Assembly: GCF_014705615.1 (NCBI RefSeq)
Contig: NZ_JACXJA010000010.1
Location: 186,001 to 250,000 of the forward strand
DNA: 64,000 bases
Direction of reading: 5' to 3'
Origin: Paenibacillus oceani
GTDB taxonomy: Bacteria > Bacillota > Bacilli > Paenibacillales > NBRC-103111
The position numbers and the translations under genes are program-made. This document shows, in pieces, positions 9,467-18,511 of the stretch. How positions within the stretch are numbered: position 1 is the first letter of the stretch; each line of letters starts with the position of its first letter. The notes below the pieces were generated by a model, which was not told where the DNA came from, did not search any database, and saw only the letters and a program-made list of their open reading frames with translations.

Positions 9467-10285
9467 ATGGACGCGCAACCTTTATGGGACCGGCAGCTGA
9501 TGCTGGATTATCAATTTTATTTCGAGCGCAAGGAACAATTTGAAATGCAGGCGGATACGTATCCGGTATGGGTCCTCTTTGCCGTCGAGACGGGGAGGTT
9601 CCGGTATCGGATCGATGCGGAAAGCGGGGAGGCCGGCGCGGGTGAGCTGATTTTTTGCCCGCCGGGCAGCACGTTTCATCGCGAGATGGTGTCGCCTCTG
9701 AGACTCCACTATATCGGCTTCCAATTCGCCGGGAGCGGACCGGCCGAGGCGAGGCCGATGCTGCCATCCGTCAAATCGCACCCGGCGGACGACAAACGGC
9801 TTTTTTCGGATTTCGCCTACTTGCGCAAGCTTCACCTCGCAGGCGATGCCCGCAGCTTCCACCGCAAACAGACGGTACTTAACGATATTTGGCAGCTTGC
9901 ATGCGAGGATTGGGAGGAAGACAGGCATCTCGAAGATCAGCTGGAGCCTCCTCCCGTATCGGAAGACGAGCTGATGAACCAGGCGACGGAATGGCTCCAT
10001 CGTCACGCCCATGCCCCGTTCGGCATGAACGACCTTTCCAGCCAGCTCGGACTAAGCCCCGTCCAGTTTACACGCCGGTTCCGGAAAGCGTTCCGCATGA
10101 CGCCATCGGATTTCGTGCGGACGTTGCGCATCCGCAAGGCGGCTGAGCTGCTGCTCGATACCGACATGACGCTGGATCAGATTGCCGGCCGGTGCGGCTA
10201 TGAGAACGGATTTTATTTAAGCCTTGTATTTGCCAAAAGTATGGGGATGCGGCCTTCCAAGTATCGCGAAATGAACCGGGTATAG
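9467..10285 (+). CDS. AraC-family transcriptional regulator
   Basis: 272 residues with a cupin-like N-terminus (WVLFAVETGRFRYRI, GELIFCPPGSTFHREM) and a C-terminal AraC domain (GMNDLSSQLGLSPVQFTRRF, LDQIAGRCGYENGFYLSLVF). It is a paralogue of the regulator at 2857. Divergent from the solute-binding protein and epimerase operon, separated by about 230 bp of AT-rich promoter region, it probably controls that operon. A weak hairpin at 10313-10339 followed by TTTT may terminate it. Confidence 0.92.
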   Translation: MDAQPLWDRQLMLDYQFYFERKEQFEMQADTYPVWVLFAVETGRFRYRIDAESGEAGAGELIFCPPGSTFHREMVSPLRLHYIGFQFAGSGPAEARPMLPSVKSHPADDKRLFSDFAYLRKLHLAGDARSFHRKQTVLNDIWQLACEDWEEDRHLEDQLEPPPVSEDELMNQATEWLHRHAHAPFGMNDLSSQLGLSPVQFTRRFRKAFRMTPSDFVRTLRIRKAAELLLDTDMTLDQIAGRCGYENGFYLSLVFAKSMGMRPSKYREMNRV

Positions 10286-10587
10286 ACGACATGTGTGCAC
10301 CCCGTCTCCATAAGAAAAGCTTCTAAACGAAGTCTTTTCCACGAGGAACGACCTTGTATGCGTGACCCTGCGTAAGAGGTTGCTTCTCCTGGTTCAGAAT
10401 GTCACGGATCTAGCCGTCCGGTACAGGCGCCCGGACGGTTCATGGGTGTGCAAACCTAACGTTGGTGTGTGGGAGAACCTAGGTACCTTCGCGCTCCAGC
10501 CGGTTGTTGATGAGGTTTTGGGACCAACTCGACTCTCCGGAGGAAGCTCGTTACCCTCCTTTTTGGGAGCAGGCCCTGTTTAGCTTC
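10286..10587. other. Intergenic stretch without a supported gene
   Basis: The stretch holds a weak terminator-like hairpin (AAAAGCTTC / GAAGTCTTTT, 10313-10339) and a GC-rich hairpin around 10410-10440 (CCGTCCGG / CCGGACGG). A 73-codon plus-strand frame at 10362 has no ribosome binding site and resembles nothing I recognise. Confidence 0.5.
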
Positions 10588-10888
10588 GCTGAACCGAATA
10601 ACGTACGAGCTCTGTCACGAAATAGGAGTCTTTGGCAGCCTCTATTTTCGGCATTGTTGGATGTTGGAGACGAATAGAGGCGGTTTGTACCCCTTATTTC
10701 AACCAACTCGGCGCTTCTGCACCATTTCGCCGGTTTTAACAGCCCCTAACCGCTCTTATTTCACCGTCCAAGCGGGTTTTGGCTAAAATAACGGGTACGA
10801 ATCGCCCTAACTCGCATTTCCTCCCCCGCTTGAAGCAGGGCGGAAGGTCCAAACCGCTACGATAATGAACCACTTGCGGCACCTGCTC
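10588..10888 (+). repeat. Dispersed 300-bp intergenic repeat, copy B
   Basis: Shares the ordered landmarks of copy A: GAAATAGGAGTCTTTGGCA, AATAGAGGCGGTTTGTACC, CCTTATTTCAACCAACTC, AACCGCTCTTATTTCACC, AAATAACGGGTACGAATCGC, then CGCTTGAAGCAGGGC. It lies between the convergent AraC 9467 and phosphatase 11123 genes. Homology to copy A extends about 40 bp upstream of the core. Edges are approximate. Confidence 0.75.
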
Positions 10889-10950
10889 GCCCGACAAGGC
10901 GGATGACCTCTCATCTGCTATAGCATGGTGAAGCGATTGAGCGCTCTAAT

Positions 10951-10990
10951 CAAAAAAAACGGCCCCATGTCAGTCTGCATGAGGACCGGT
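10951..10990 (-). terminator. Rho-independent terminator, minus strand
   Basis: On the minus strand a GGTCCTCATG / CATGGGGCC stem is followed by eight T (+ 10952-10959). It ends the leftward operon of genes 13234, 11759 and 11123. The 11000-11110 stretch between it and the gene is low-complexity, with short CATTCTGT and CCGTCGTTC iterations. Confidence 0.75.
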
Positions 10991-11122
10991 TCTTTGCATT
11001 AAGTCGTGCCTGTCATTCTGTCATTCTGTCATTCCGCCGTCCGTCGTTCCGTCGTTCCCCTGCTCTGCCGCCCTGCCGTTCCCGTCCGTCGAAGCCGGAA
11101 TGTTCCGCTCTGTGCTCCGTCG

Positions 11123-11704
11123 TCATGGCTGCGGCAAATGCCTGACGCAATCATACAGCCTATACGCCCACTTCCCGTCGTTACAAACGACCTTCGTAAC
11201 GGAAGTATTGCGCAAGTCTCCGCCTGTCGATTCGTCCTTCATCAATTCCTTTAACGTCTGCCCAAGGAAATACCCGTGAGTGACGACGAGCACGTTTTGG
11301 CCTGCATAACGCGAGGCGATATCCTCGATAAATCCGATCCCGCGCGCGCGCATGGACTCATGAGTTTCCTGACCCATATCCAGCTCCTTCCAGGCCGACC
11401 CCCATCGCGCCACCCGCTCTTCCTCCGTCGTGTCGGCGATTTTCCCTCTGTCCATCTCGCGCAGCCGCGGGTCGAAGCAATCCACCGGCTTGCCGATCGC
11501 CGCAGCTATAATCTCCGCTGTTTCCCGGGCTCGTCTCAGATCGCTGGAGATAAATACGTCCCACTGCTCCTCGGCAAGACGCCCGGCCACGAGCTGCGCT
11601 TGCGCCCTTCCTTCCGCATTAAGCGGGTTCGGCGTATGTCCTTGCGCTCTCTTCTCCAGATTGTGATCGGTCACGCCGTGTCTGACGAAAGTGATTACAG
11701 CCAT
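11123..11704 (-). CDS. Histidine phosphatase (phosphoglycerate mutase-like) family protein
   Basis: 193 residues. The catalytic RHG motif (FVRHGVTDHN, residues about 6-15), the acid/base region (PRLREMDRG) and the second histidine (VLVVTHGYFLG) are all present, so the enzyme should be active. Family members hydrolyse phosphate monoesters; the substrate cannot be told from sequence. It is the last gene of a three-gene operon, starting 54 bp after the metallo-beta-lactamase-fold gene, and is followed by the terminator at 10951-10990. Confidence 0.88.
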   Translation of the reverse strand: MAVITFVRHGVTDHNLEKRAQGHTPNPLNAEGRAQAQLVAGRLAEEQWDVFISSDLRRARETAEIIAAAIGKPVDCFDPRLREMDRGKIADTTEEERVARWGSAWKELDMGQETHESMRARGIGFIEDIASRYAGQNVLVVTHGYFLGQTLKELMKDESTGGDLRNTSVTKVVCNDGKWAYRLYDCVRHLPQP

Positions 11705-11758
11705 GCTGGTTCTGCTCCCTCCGCTATCGTGATATGCCGCTTCTGCTCCAAGCCGGCT

Positions 11759-13180
11759 TCAGGCTCGGTTTCCGGCAAGGGTGGCCGAAGCCAGGATAGA
11801 CGAAACTGTCGCCGTCTCGCCTTTTTCCGGATGATAAGCGTAAACGCCTCTCGTATGTTGCGATCTTGGATGACGGCTGTGCAGCGTTATAACCGCCTTG
11901 GGCGCAATCCCCTCGATCATGTCGGCGATCGCCTCGGGATGCGCATGCCCTCCGTTGCACAACGAATGGCCTGTAATGCCGAACGTTTTCAAATATTTAG
12001 CCACATCGGGATGTTCCAGCTTTACGCTGTAATCGGACTGAATGAAGTGCGATCGCCCCTGCAGATCGCCAAGCGTTTCCAGCTCGATCAGATGGGCAAG
12101 GTCGGGGAATTTGAAAAAGTACACGTATTGCTGTTTACGCCCGGCCACTTCCTCCAGCGAAATCGTCCTGTAAGGCATCGTCGTCATCGGGTTGGTCACG
12201 GTTGCATCGATCACCCGGATATCCGCGCCGAGAGCCGGATGCCCCTTCAGTATGCGCAGCCCCTCACGATTAGCGGCATGCCAGATCAGAGCTTGGGACG
12301 CCTCCATCACGATCTCCCGCCCGTTCTTGTTGGCAATGGCCATCAGGTTAGCCATTCGTTCCAGATCGCGGGGCGACATTTGCACATACACAAGTCCTTC
12401 CGCTTCGCTCACCCTATCCGAGAACCCGGCCAGCAGTTCGTCCTCCGTCATCTGACGCGGAATCTCGGCGAACGGGTCGGCTGCCAGACGCGTGCCTTCC
12501 GTAATCAGCAGGTCGACCTGTCGCTCGCGGCATAGCCGGATGAACCGGTCGATCCGCTCCGGATGTTTGCCGTGCCGCCGCCAGTCTCCCGTATAAGCGA
12601 TTTTGTGGACGCCGTCATCGATGAGGATTCCCGCTGATCCCGTCGCATTATGGTCCATCTCGATAATCTGCATCGTAAATTCGCCGAAATCGACGACGCT
12701 TAAATCCTCGCATACCTGAATCTGCGCCGCAGTATCCGGAGAGTGTCCTCCTGCAACCATGCCCCGATACAAGGAAAACGCGTCGTGGTTCATATAGACG
12801 GGAAGGCCCGGCTTCGCATAAGGAAGAACGGCCATATGGTCCGTGTGCATGTGCCCGATAAACACGCTGATCTGCCCGTACGAAGGAAACTGCCGATCGC
12901 CCCATACCTGGCTCACCTTCTGCATATCCAATCCGCCGAGCTGATCCGGGTCATACAGCTGAACCAGCGGCGCGGTCATCCCGCCCAGCACATATTGCCG
13001 CAGCTCCCGGCCGGGCGTCGCTCCTACTGGCAGGTACAGCGTCAACTGCTTGGGGAACAGCAGACTGCTATGCTCTACACCGAAATCGAACATAAGCCCC
13101 TGATTCCCTTTCCCGTAAACAACCTGTACGCCTCCCGACTTCCCTACCCCGCCGAAAAAAGTCAATTGCCCTTCGCGCAT
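11759..13180 (-). CDS. Metallo-beta-lactamase-fold hydrolase with RNase J-like C-terminal motif
   Basis: 473 residues from ATG 13178-13180, chosen for the preceding GAGGAGG; a longer in-frame extension only overlaps the upstream gene. The metal-binding HxHxDH is seen as GHMHTDHMAV. A later metal ligand region is AYTGDWRRHG, and the C-terminus has the RMMBL-like GHAHPEAIADMIEGIAPKAV and TLHSRHPRS. This architecture is shared with RNase J and related hydrolases, but the long central region is divergent and the substrate may be a small molecule. It lies between an FAD oxidoreductase and a histidine phosphatase in one operon. Confidence 0.82.
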   Translation of the reverse strand: MREGQLTFFGGVGKSGGVQVVYGKGNQGLMFDFGVEHSSLLFPKQLTLYLPVGATPGRELRQYVLGGMTAPLVQLYDPDQLGGLDMQKVSQVWGDRQFPSYGQISVFIGHMHTDHMAVLPYAKPGLPVYMNHDAFSLYRGMVAGGHSPDTAAQIQVCEDLSVVDFGEFTMQIIEMDHNATGSAGILIDDGVHKIAYTGDWRRHGKHPERIDRFIRLCRERQVDLLITEGTRLAADPFAEIPRQMTEDELLAGFSDRVSEAEGLVYVQMSPRDLERMANLMAIANKNGREIVMEASQALIWHAANREGLRILKGHPALGADIRVIDATVTNPMTTMPYRTISLEEVAGRKQQYVYFFKFPDLAHLIELETLGDLQGRSHFIQSDYSVKLEHPDVAKYLKTFGITGHSLCNGGHAHPEAIADMIEGIAPKAVITLHSRHPRSQHTRGVYAYHPEKGETATVSSILASATLAGNRA

Positions 13181-13233
13181 AACGTTCTCCTCCTCCGCTC
13201 CTTCAGTCTGCTTCCGCCTGGCCGGAGCCACGG

Positions 13234-14625
13234 TTACCCGTGCCCGTCCAAAGATAGGATCGCCCCGTGCTCCCGCAGCTTTTGCCGGATCGTTTGCACA
13301 TCCACCTCTTCGGGCGTGATATTTTGCTTCGCCGCTATCGCGGCCCCGATGCCCACCCCTTCGCCTATGGCCATACAAGTAGGCATCACCCGGGAGGAAC
13401 CGAATACGACCGGGTCCACGCTGATGCACCTGCCGCTTAACATGAGCCGCTTGATGTCTTTGGAAATCGTCGCTCCGTAGGTGATGCCATAAGGGCCGGC
13501 AAGCGAACGGATCAGTGTCGAATCCCCCGAGCCGCTGTGAATATCGATAATATACGATCCTAAAGCGATCGTGTCTTCGGGAATGATTCCTTGCACCGCC
13601 GCGTCTTCGCGTATCATCTGCATGCCTTTGATCCGGCGGGTTTCGCGGATGCCCAGAAACGGCGCGATGGAGGACAAATAAATATGTTCAAAGCCGGGGA
13701 TATGCTCTTTCAGCATACGGATGAGGGGGAGGATCTGCAAATGCGACTCCACCTCGCCCCGGCTCAGCTCCTCGATCCGGGTGCCGTCAAAGTTCAGAAT
13801 GCGAATACAGTTTAAAGCGATATGCCCTTCCCGCGGCAAGTTGATATAAATAATCGTATCACGATCAATCGGGCATTTCCCTTCTTGCCTCAGCCGGGAT
13901 ATCGTATTTTTTAATCCTACGAACACATGATTTTCGCTGGCCCGCAGAAATTCCGCCGTATATCCTGGACGTATTTTCATCGAGGACCCGTGCTTGAGCT
14001 CTTCCGGGTGTTCCTCCAGAAAATTCATAAACCGCTCCAGCTCGAAGCCTCCGACCGTAAACATTAAGGTGGGGGGCTGCGTCTCGCCGTTCGCATACTG
14101 CCCCTTTTCATATTCGGCTCCCGCCATAAACGCAACGTCGCCGTCCCCCGTCGCATCGACAAATACGTCGGCAAACAGCTCGATTTCTTTGCCTTTGCCC
14201 TTCACAATAACCGATTGTAGCTCGCCGTTCTTGACGGTGGTTCCGATAATTTCGCAATGGAGCAGCGGACGCACCCCGTATTTTTTTACTTTTTCGAAGA
14301 GTACGATTTTCATTAGATTCGGGTCAATCACCGTCGTTGAATTGTGCAAGGGGCATGCCCGGTGGCCGAACGAACCGTCCAGTTCGATCAGACGGTCCAC
14401 GATCTCCTGGGGCAGCCCGCCGGTCACCTGCCGTCCCCCGGCGTCCAAAAAAGCCAATAAAGGCAAACCAATCGTCATATTTCCGCCTAAAAAGCCTTGC
14501 CGGTCCACCAGAACGGTTTCCGCGCCTTCGCGCGCCGCCGCGATCGCCGCTCCAATCCCCCCGGCGCCGCCGCCCAGGACGAGCACCTGCGTTTTCATTT
14601 GTTCTCTTTTGACATGATCCTGCAT
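13234..14625 (-). CDS. FAD-dependent oxidoreductase
   Basis: 463 residues. The Rossmann motif VLVLGGGAGGIGAAIAAARE (about 14-33) is followed by LGGNMTIGLPLL and the ATGDGDVAFMAG segment typical of the FAD_oxidored family. Start is an ATG behind GAAGGGA; an internal MKTQ start is possible. It is the first gene of the operon with the MBL-fold hydrolase (53-bp gap) and phosphatase. It is a distant relative of the enzyme at 889 but lacks its discoidin-like tail. The substrate is unknown; carbohydrate or cyclic polyol oxidation is inferred from the neighbours. Confidence 0.85.
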   Translation of the reverse strand: MQDHVKREQMKTQVLVLGGGAGGIGAAIAAAREGAETVLVDRQGFLGGNMTIGLPLLAFLDAGGRQVTGGLPQEIVDRLIELDGSFGHRACPLHNSTTVIDPNLMKIVLFEKVKKYGVRPLLHCEIIGTTVKNGELQSVIVKGKGKEIELFADVFVDATGDGDVAFMAGAEYEKGQYANGETQPPTLMFTVGGFELERFMNFLEEHPEELKHGSSMKIRPGYTAEFLRASENHVFVGLKNTISRLRQEGKCPIDRDTIIYINLPREGHIALNCIRILNFDGTRIEELSRGEVESHLQILPLIRMLKEHIPGFEHIYLSSIAPFLGIRETRRIKGMQMIREDAAVQGIIPEDTIALGSYIIDIHSGSGDSTLIRSLAGPYGITYGATISKDIKRLMLSGRCISVDPVVFGSSRVMPTCMAIGEGVGIGAAIAAKQNITPEEVDVQTIRQKLREHGAILSLDGHG

Positions 14626-14922
14626 ACGGGTCCCTTCTTTCTTCTCATCATGATGGTTGTATTGAAAGGGAATATCGCTGATCCATAACTTTCATTTCAT
14701 TATATAGAGGCGATCATCGCCCGAACATGCATGATTATTTCATTTGTGCATATATTTTGTTTCATCACAAGGCACTGTGACAGTTTACTCCCAGCGACAA
14801 CATGAACAGCCACGTCGGGCGGATGCATTCCTAAGGAATGATCAATCCGAACAGGGCTTAACGAGCAAGCTTGCCTTGGAAAAGCTGACGATACCCGCCG
14901 GTGCGAACGGCTTTCCAAAACC
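14626..14922. other. Intergenic, likely promoter of the FAD oxidoreductase operon
   Basis: AT-rich near 14690-14770, consistent with a leftward promoter. A 94-codon minus-strand frame at 14700-14984 has no ribosome binding site or recognisable motif and runs into the pseudogene. Confidence 0.4.
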
Positions 14923-15900
14923 TTAATTGCCAAGCACCGTAACATAAAAGTCGCTATCAACCGGAGTATCGCCCGGATTGGCAATCCGCACCCGAAAACC
15001 GTTCGCGGCGGAAGATACGACCGAATAGACCAATGCCGCGCCGCCTCTTGCCGTAATTTGCGGGACGATGCTGTCCGCCGAGCTCAACGATTCGCCAAGG
15101 ACGATATCGACCAAGCCGGTACCGGCTCTCGTTACGGAAGCAATCCCCTTTCCCGCCTTCAGGATCGCATCGGTGCCGTTCACGCGGAAATGCCCATAGG
15201 CGACCGGCGTCAGAAACCACGACCCTCCTGCTTCGTTGGCCGCTGTGTTCACCTTGGCGTTCATCGCTCCGTAGAAGGCGTTGTCCTTCCCCACGATCAG
15301 ATCGTCCGTTCCGCCCGGGCTGAAGGCGGTAATGGCCGCTGGTCCGACGGCTCCAGGATCAGCTCGTTGCCGATGCATACGATATTACGCGGCGGAGCCT
15401 TGCCGTTCGTATCGTTGGAGCCGCCCTCGTCGATGCCGATGGCGATATACGATCCCCGCGTCACGTTGCCGATGAACCGGATATTGCGCCCCCCGTGGGT
15501 ATCCAGCGACTTCCATGTCGTTGCCCCCTTGACATGGTTGAAGGCCGACGGCCGGCCGATCGTCAGATTCGGATCAGGCACGCACGTGCTGCCATGAAGC
15601 CGCGTGACGGCGATGCCGTACACGTTGTAGTTCGGCTTTGCGCCCGCAAAGCCGGGGGACAACTGCTGTATCGTATTGCCGATGCATGTGCCGTCGACGA
15701 TGCCGTACAAGCGGATGCCGTCCCGGCCGCAACCAGGATGCAGCGATCTGGAATGCCCAATACGCTGAAAATATCGGCATCGACAGGGTTTTGCTGTAAA
15801 TGGCGTAGCCGGCCGCCTCGCCCGCCGCGTCGAGAGCGATAATCGCTTCGCTCGATTCGGAGGAGAACCATTCGGTCGTCCACGAATTGTACGACAGCAC
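14923..15900 (-). pseudogene. Frameshifted, 5'-truncated beta-helix (pectate lyase-like) protein
   Basis: Three consecutive minus-strand frames read as one protein. They are 15900 to about 15722 (LSYNSWTTEWFSSESSEAI, ALDAAGEAAGYAIYSKTLSM), about 15720 to 15340 (GIVDGTCIGNTIQQLSPGF, GGRNIRFIGNVTRGSYIAIG) and about 15350 to 14923 (DDLIVGKDNAFYGAMNAKVN, ending DSDFYVTVLGN). NRxGNxx-type turns suggest a right-handed beta-helix. Two frameshifts are needed, and no signal peptide or start remains: the 5' end stops where repeat copy C begins. It is clearly decayed. Confidence 0.75.
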
Positions 15901-15904
15901 AGCG

Positions 15905-16207
15905 TCGGCTGAACAAGATCATACGTACCGTCTCTATCCCATCATAAGAGTCTTTCGCCCCCTCTATTTCCGAAATATGGAGATGATAGGAACGAATAAA
16001 GGCGATTTGTACCTCTTATTTCAACCAACTGGCCGTGTCTGCACCCGTTTTGCCGATTTTAGCAGCTTCAAACCGCTCTTATTTCCCCAGCCAGACGAGT
16101 TTCGGACAAAATAAAGGGTACCAACCGCCCTTATTCAGCGCCTCACTCGCTTGAAGCAGGTCAGAACGTCAAAACGGCCGCCCACGTGAAGCGACTTGCC
16201 GCAATCT
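15905..16207 (+). repeat. Dispersed 300-bp intergenic repeat, copy C
   Basis: Carries the shared landmarks AAGAGTCTTT, AATAAAGGCGATTTGTACC, CTTATTTCAACCAACTGG, CAAACCGCTCTTATTTCCCC, AAATAAAGGGTACCAACCGC and CGCTTGAAGCAGG. It sits between the flotillin terminator and the truncated end of the pseudogene. Edges are approximate. Confidence 0.75.
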
Positions 16208-16217
16208 GGAGGAACCC

Positions 16218-16261
16218 ACAAAAAAGAGAGCAGCCGGCGTGGAACCGCACTACTCTCTTAC
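16218..16261 (-). terminator. Rho-independent terminator of the floT operon
   Basis: On the minus strand, AAGAGAG and CTCTCTT arms close a roughly 22-base loop and are followed by a run of T (+ 16219-16224). It lies immediately after the flotillin stop codon. Confidence 0.7.
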
Positions 16262-16275
16262 CGTCTTGCTAGGAT

Positions 16276-18018
16276 CTACTTGTCGTTCTCCGGGAAAGCA
16301 TTCTCCCCGAGTTCAGTAACCTCTTCCGTTTCGGAGGAAGATTCCGCAGCGGCACTGCTGGACGTTTCCATTACAGGTGCGGAGTTTGTACCCGTCAGAC
16401 CGCTGATACCAGCGCTTTGCAGAAGAAGTGAAAGAACTTGAGGATCAACGCCTTTAGCCTGCTTCAAGAGCTGAGCGATGCTGTTCGGGTCGAATTCGCC
16501 CGTTTGACCGACACGGCCGTTGGTCATGTGGGCCAGAACGTCACCCAGCTTGATCCCCGTCATGTCATTTACCACTTCCGGCAGAAATTTCATGAGGTTC
16601 GTCACTTGGCTCGTGATTTTCCCCATACCGCTTCCAGCTTCACCGTTGCCGTTCGCATCGATGATCGTCAGCTTATCGATGCTTGCCATAGGCTCCGCAA
16701 TCTTACCTGCAACTTCAGGCAGAACAGCCGTGATCAGCTCGACATAACGCAGTTGACCCAATTTCAGCGCGGCGTCGGCAAGACCCATTTCCTTCTCGAC
16801 TTCGACTTGCGCCAGACGCTGAGCTACGTCAGCTTCAGCAGAACCTTTTTCACGTGTAGAAGCGGCTTCTGCAAGACCTTTCGCCTTGGTCACTTCGGCT
16901 TCGGCTTTCCCTTCCAGCTCTTTCGCCTTGGATTCCGCTTCCGCTTGCAGACGGCGTTTCGTCGCATCAGCCTCAGCTTGACGCTCCTGCTCGATTTTGG
17001 CGGCTTCGGCTTTTTGCGAACGCTCGTAAACCTCGGCGTCGGCTTTAACCTTGACTTCCGCCTCGAGCTTTTGGGTCGTAAGGGCAACTTGCTTTTCAGC
17101 GAGTTCCGTCTCGCGCTCAAGCTTGATCTTTTGCACTTGCATCTCCGCCTCGACAGCTTCGCGGTCGGAAACCGCTTTTTGCACCGAGTAGGCAACGTCC
17201 GCCTTCGCTTTCGCTTTGTCCGACTCTTCTTTAAACTGCGACACTTTCAGGTTGCGGTCTTTAGTAGCTTCTTCAATTTTCGCTTCACGCTCAAGCTCGG
17301 CCTGGCGGGCAATTTGCTCAGCCTCCGCCTTTTTAACCCGGGCTTGCTGCAGAGCTTCCGCTTCGGCAATGTCAGCATCACGCTTCACCTGCGCAATCCG
17401 AGGTTTACCAAGAGAAGCAAGGTACTCGTGTTTATCGCGAACGTCTTTGATTGTGAAGGAGTCGATGGCAAGGCCCATTTTCTTCAAGTCAACCACGGCA
17501 ACCGCCTGTACGTCTTGAGCAAATTTATCGCGGTTTTTGTAGATTTCCTCTACCGTCATCGAACCGAGAATGGAACGGAGGTGACCTTCAAGCACCTCGC
17601 CCGCTTCGAGCTTCAGAACTTCATCGGACTTATCCAGGTAACGCTCGGCTGCTTTGGCGATATCCTCGATCATACTGCCAACCTTAATGAGAGCTGTCGC
17701 GTCCACCTGAACCGGAACGCCTTCTTCTGTGTACACCTCAGGAGTTTTGACCTCAATCATGTGAGATTTCAAGCTCAGACGCTTTTCAACCTGCACGACT
17801 GGCAGAACGAGCGCGCCGCCGCCTTTGATGATCTTGATCCGACCGCCGTTTTGGTTCTCCGATTCGACGATGTTCCTCGAACCGAGCATGTTCCCTGTGA
17901 CGATCATCGCTTCGTTGGAAGAAACCGTACGGTAGCGGTTAATAAATACCAATACCGCCACGATTAATACGGCTACCCCGATACCGCCAAGAATCAGTGT
18001 GCTGCTTAACTCAAACAT
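16276..18018 (-). CDS. floT: Flotillin-like membrane microdomain scaffold protein
   Basis: 580 residues. A single N-terminal hairpin/TM segment (about 5-26, LSSTLILGGIGVAVLIVAVL) is followed by the SPFH/PHB domain (about 40-220). A long Ala/Glu/Lys/Gln-rich coiled coil with EA repeats spans about 225-430, and a C-terminal tail carries oligomerisation sequence. In Bacillus subtilis FloT (YuaG) organises functional membrane microdomains and affects fluidity, signalling and sporulation. Size and architecture match that family, with a slightly longer Ser/Glu-rich end. GAGGAG precedes the start. It lies 4 bp after the yuaF-like gene, so they form an operon. Confidence 0.95.
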   Translation of the reverse strand: MFELSSTLILGGIGVAVLIVAVLVFINRYRTVSSNEAMIVTGNMLGSRNIVESENQNGGRIKIIKGGGALVLPVVQVEKRLSLKSHMIEVKTPEVYTEEGVPVQVDATALIKVGSMIEDIAKAAERYLDKSDEVLKLEAGEVLEGHLRSILGSMTVEEIYKNRDKFAQDVQAVAVVDLKKMGLAIDSFTIKDVRDKHEYLASLGKPRIAQVKRDADIAEAEALQQARVKKAEAEQIARQAELEREAKIEEATKDRNLKVSQFKEESDKAKAKADVAYSVQKAVSDREAVEAEMQVQKIKLERETELAEKQVALTTQKLEAEVKVKADAEVYERSQKAEAAKIEQERQAEADATKRRLQAEAESKAKELEGKAEAEVTKAKGLAEAASTREKGSAEADVAQRLAQVEVEKEMGLADAALKLGQLRYVELITAVLPEVAGKIAEPMASIDKLTIIDANGNGEAGSGMGKITSQVTNLMKFLPEVVNDMTGIKLGDVLAHMTNGRVGQTGEFDPNSIAQLLKQAKGVDPQVLSLLLQSAGISGLTGTNSAPVMETSSSAAAESSSETEEVTELGENAFPENDK

Positions 18019-18022
18019 AGAA

Positions 18023-18511
18023 TTATTCCTCCTCGTCCAGATCTATTATTTTACTTACCAGGCAAATGCCGTCTTTCACATCAATGACGTGGACCTTCCT
18101 GCCGCTAGGTATCGCGACCTTGTCGAAACTGCTGGCGGGTTGATTGGATACAGAAATCCCCCTTGGGAAGTAAATCTCACCTACGCCTGTTTCCGAGATC
18201 GGGACCGTTACGATTGCACTCATGCCGACCAAACTGGCCTCAGAAGCTCCATTGGAGTTCTGCATCTTGCGGAGTTTGACTACCACTAAGAAATGAACGG
18301 CAATTGTGAAAATGATAGCAAACACCGCTGCGATGATCCAGTTGCGGGTTATGTAACCACAAGCTCCAAATGACATGAAACAGCATGCAAGGGTCAACGT
18401 TTCAATACCGATGTAGTCTCCCAAGTCCACATGGAACATGGCTAATACCACGAGCAGAATCCCTACACCAAAAAGAATCAAATACAGGTCAATACGAATC
18501 TCCTCCCCCAC
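18023..18511 (-). CDS. yuaF: NfeD/YuaF-like membrane protein, partner of flotillin
   Basis: 162 residues as drawn. It has two to three hydrophobic segments (LYLILFGVGILLVVLAMF, LTLACCFMSFGACGYI, WIIAAVFAIIFTIAVHFLVV) and a C-terminal OB-fold NfeD-type domain (GMSAIVTVPISETGVGEIYF, VIDVKDGICLVSKI). YuaF-type proteins are encoded with flotillins and help them in the membrane. The drawn start is a GTG without a clear site. GGGGGAGGAG lies just inside the frame, so translation may begin a few codons later. It is first in the operon with floT. Confidence 0.85.
   Translation of the reverse strand: MGEEIRIDLYLILFGVGILLVVLAMFHVDLGDYIGIETLTLACCFMSFGACGYITRNWIIAAVFAIIFTIAVHFLVVVKLRKMQNSNGASEASLVGMSAIVTVPISETGVGEIYFPRGISVSNQPASSFDKVAIPSGRKVHVIDVKDGICLVSKIIDLDEEE

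Noticed and set aside
10405-10445. GC-rich hairpin resembling group II intron domain V
   Set aside because: It lacks the GNRA tetraloop, the bulge and the correct length, and no intron reverse transcriptase is near.
10362-10583. 73-codon frame after AraC 9467
   Set aside because: No ribosome binding site, no similarity I recognise, and it lies in decayed-looking intergenic sequence.
11000-11110. Tandem CATTCTGT / CCGTCGTTC iterations as a CRISPR or satellite array
   Set aside because: Only a few imperfect 8-9 base iterations without spacers of constant length.
14700-14984. 94-codon minus-strand frame before the beta-helix pseudogene
   Set aside because: No ribosome binding site, atypical composition, and it overlaps the pseudogene end.
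16438-17967. Long plus-strand open frame (509 codons) opposite floT
   Set aside because: It is the complement of the flotillin coiled coil; its open state comes from the biased Ala/Glu/Lys codons, and its Phe/Leu/Arg-rich translation resembles no protein.
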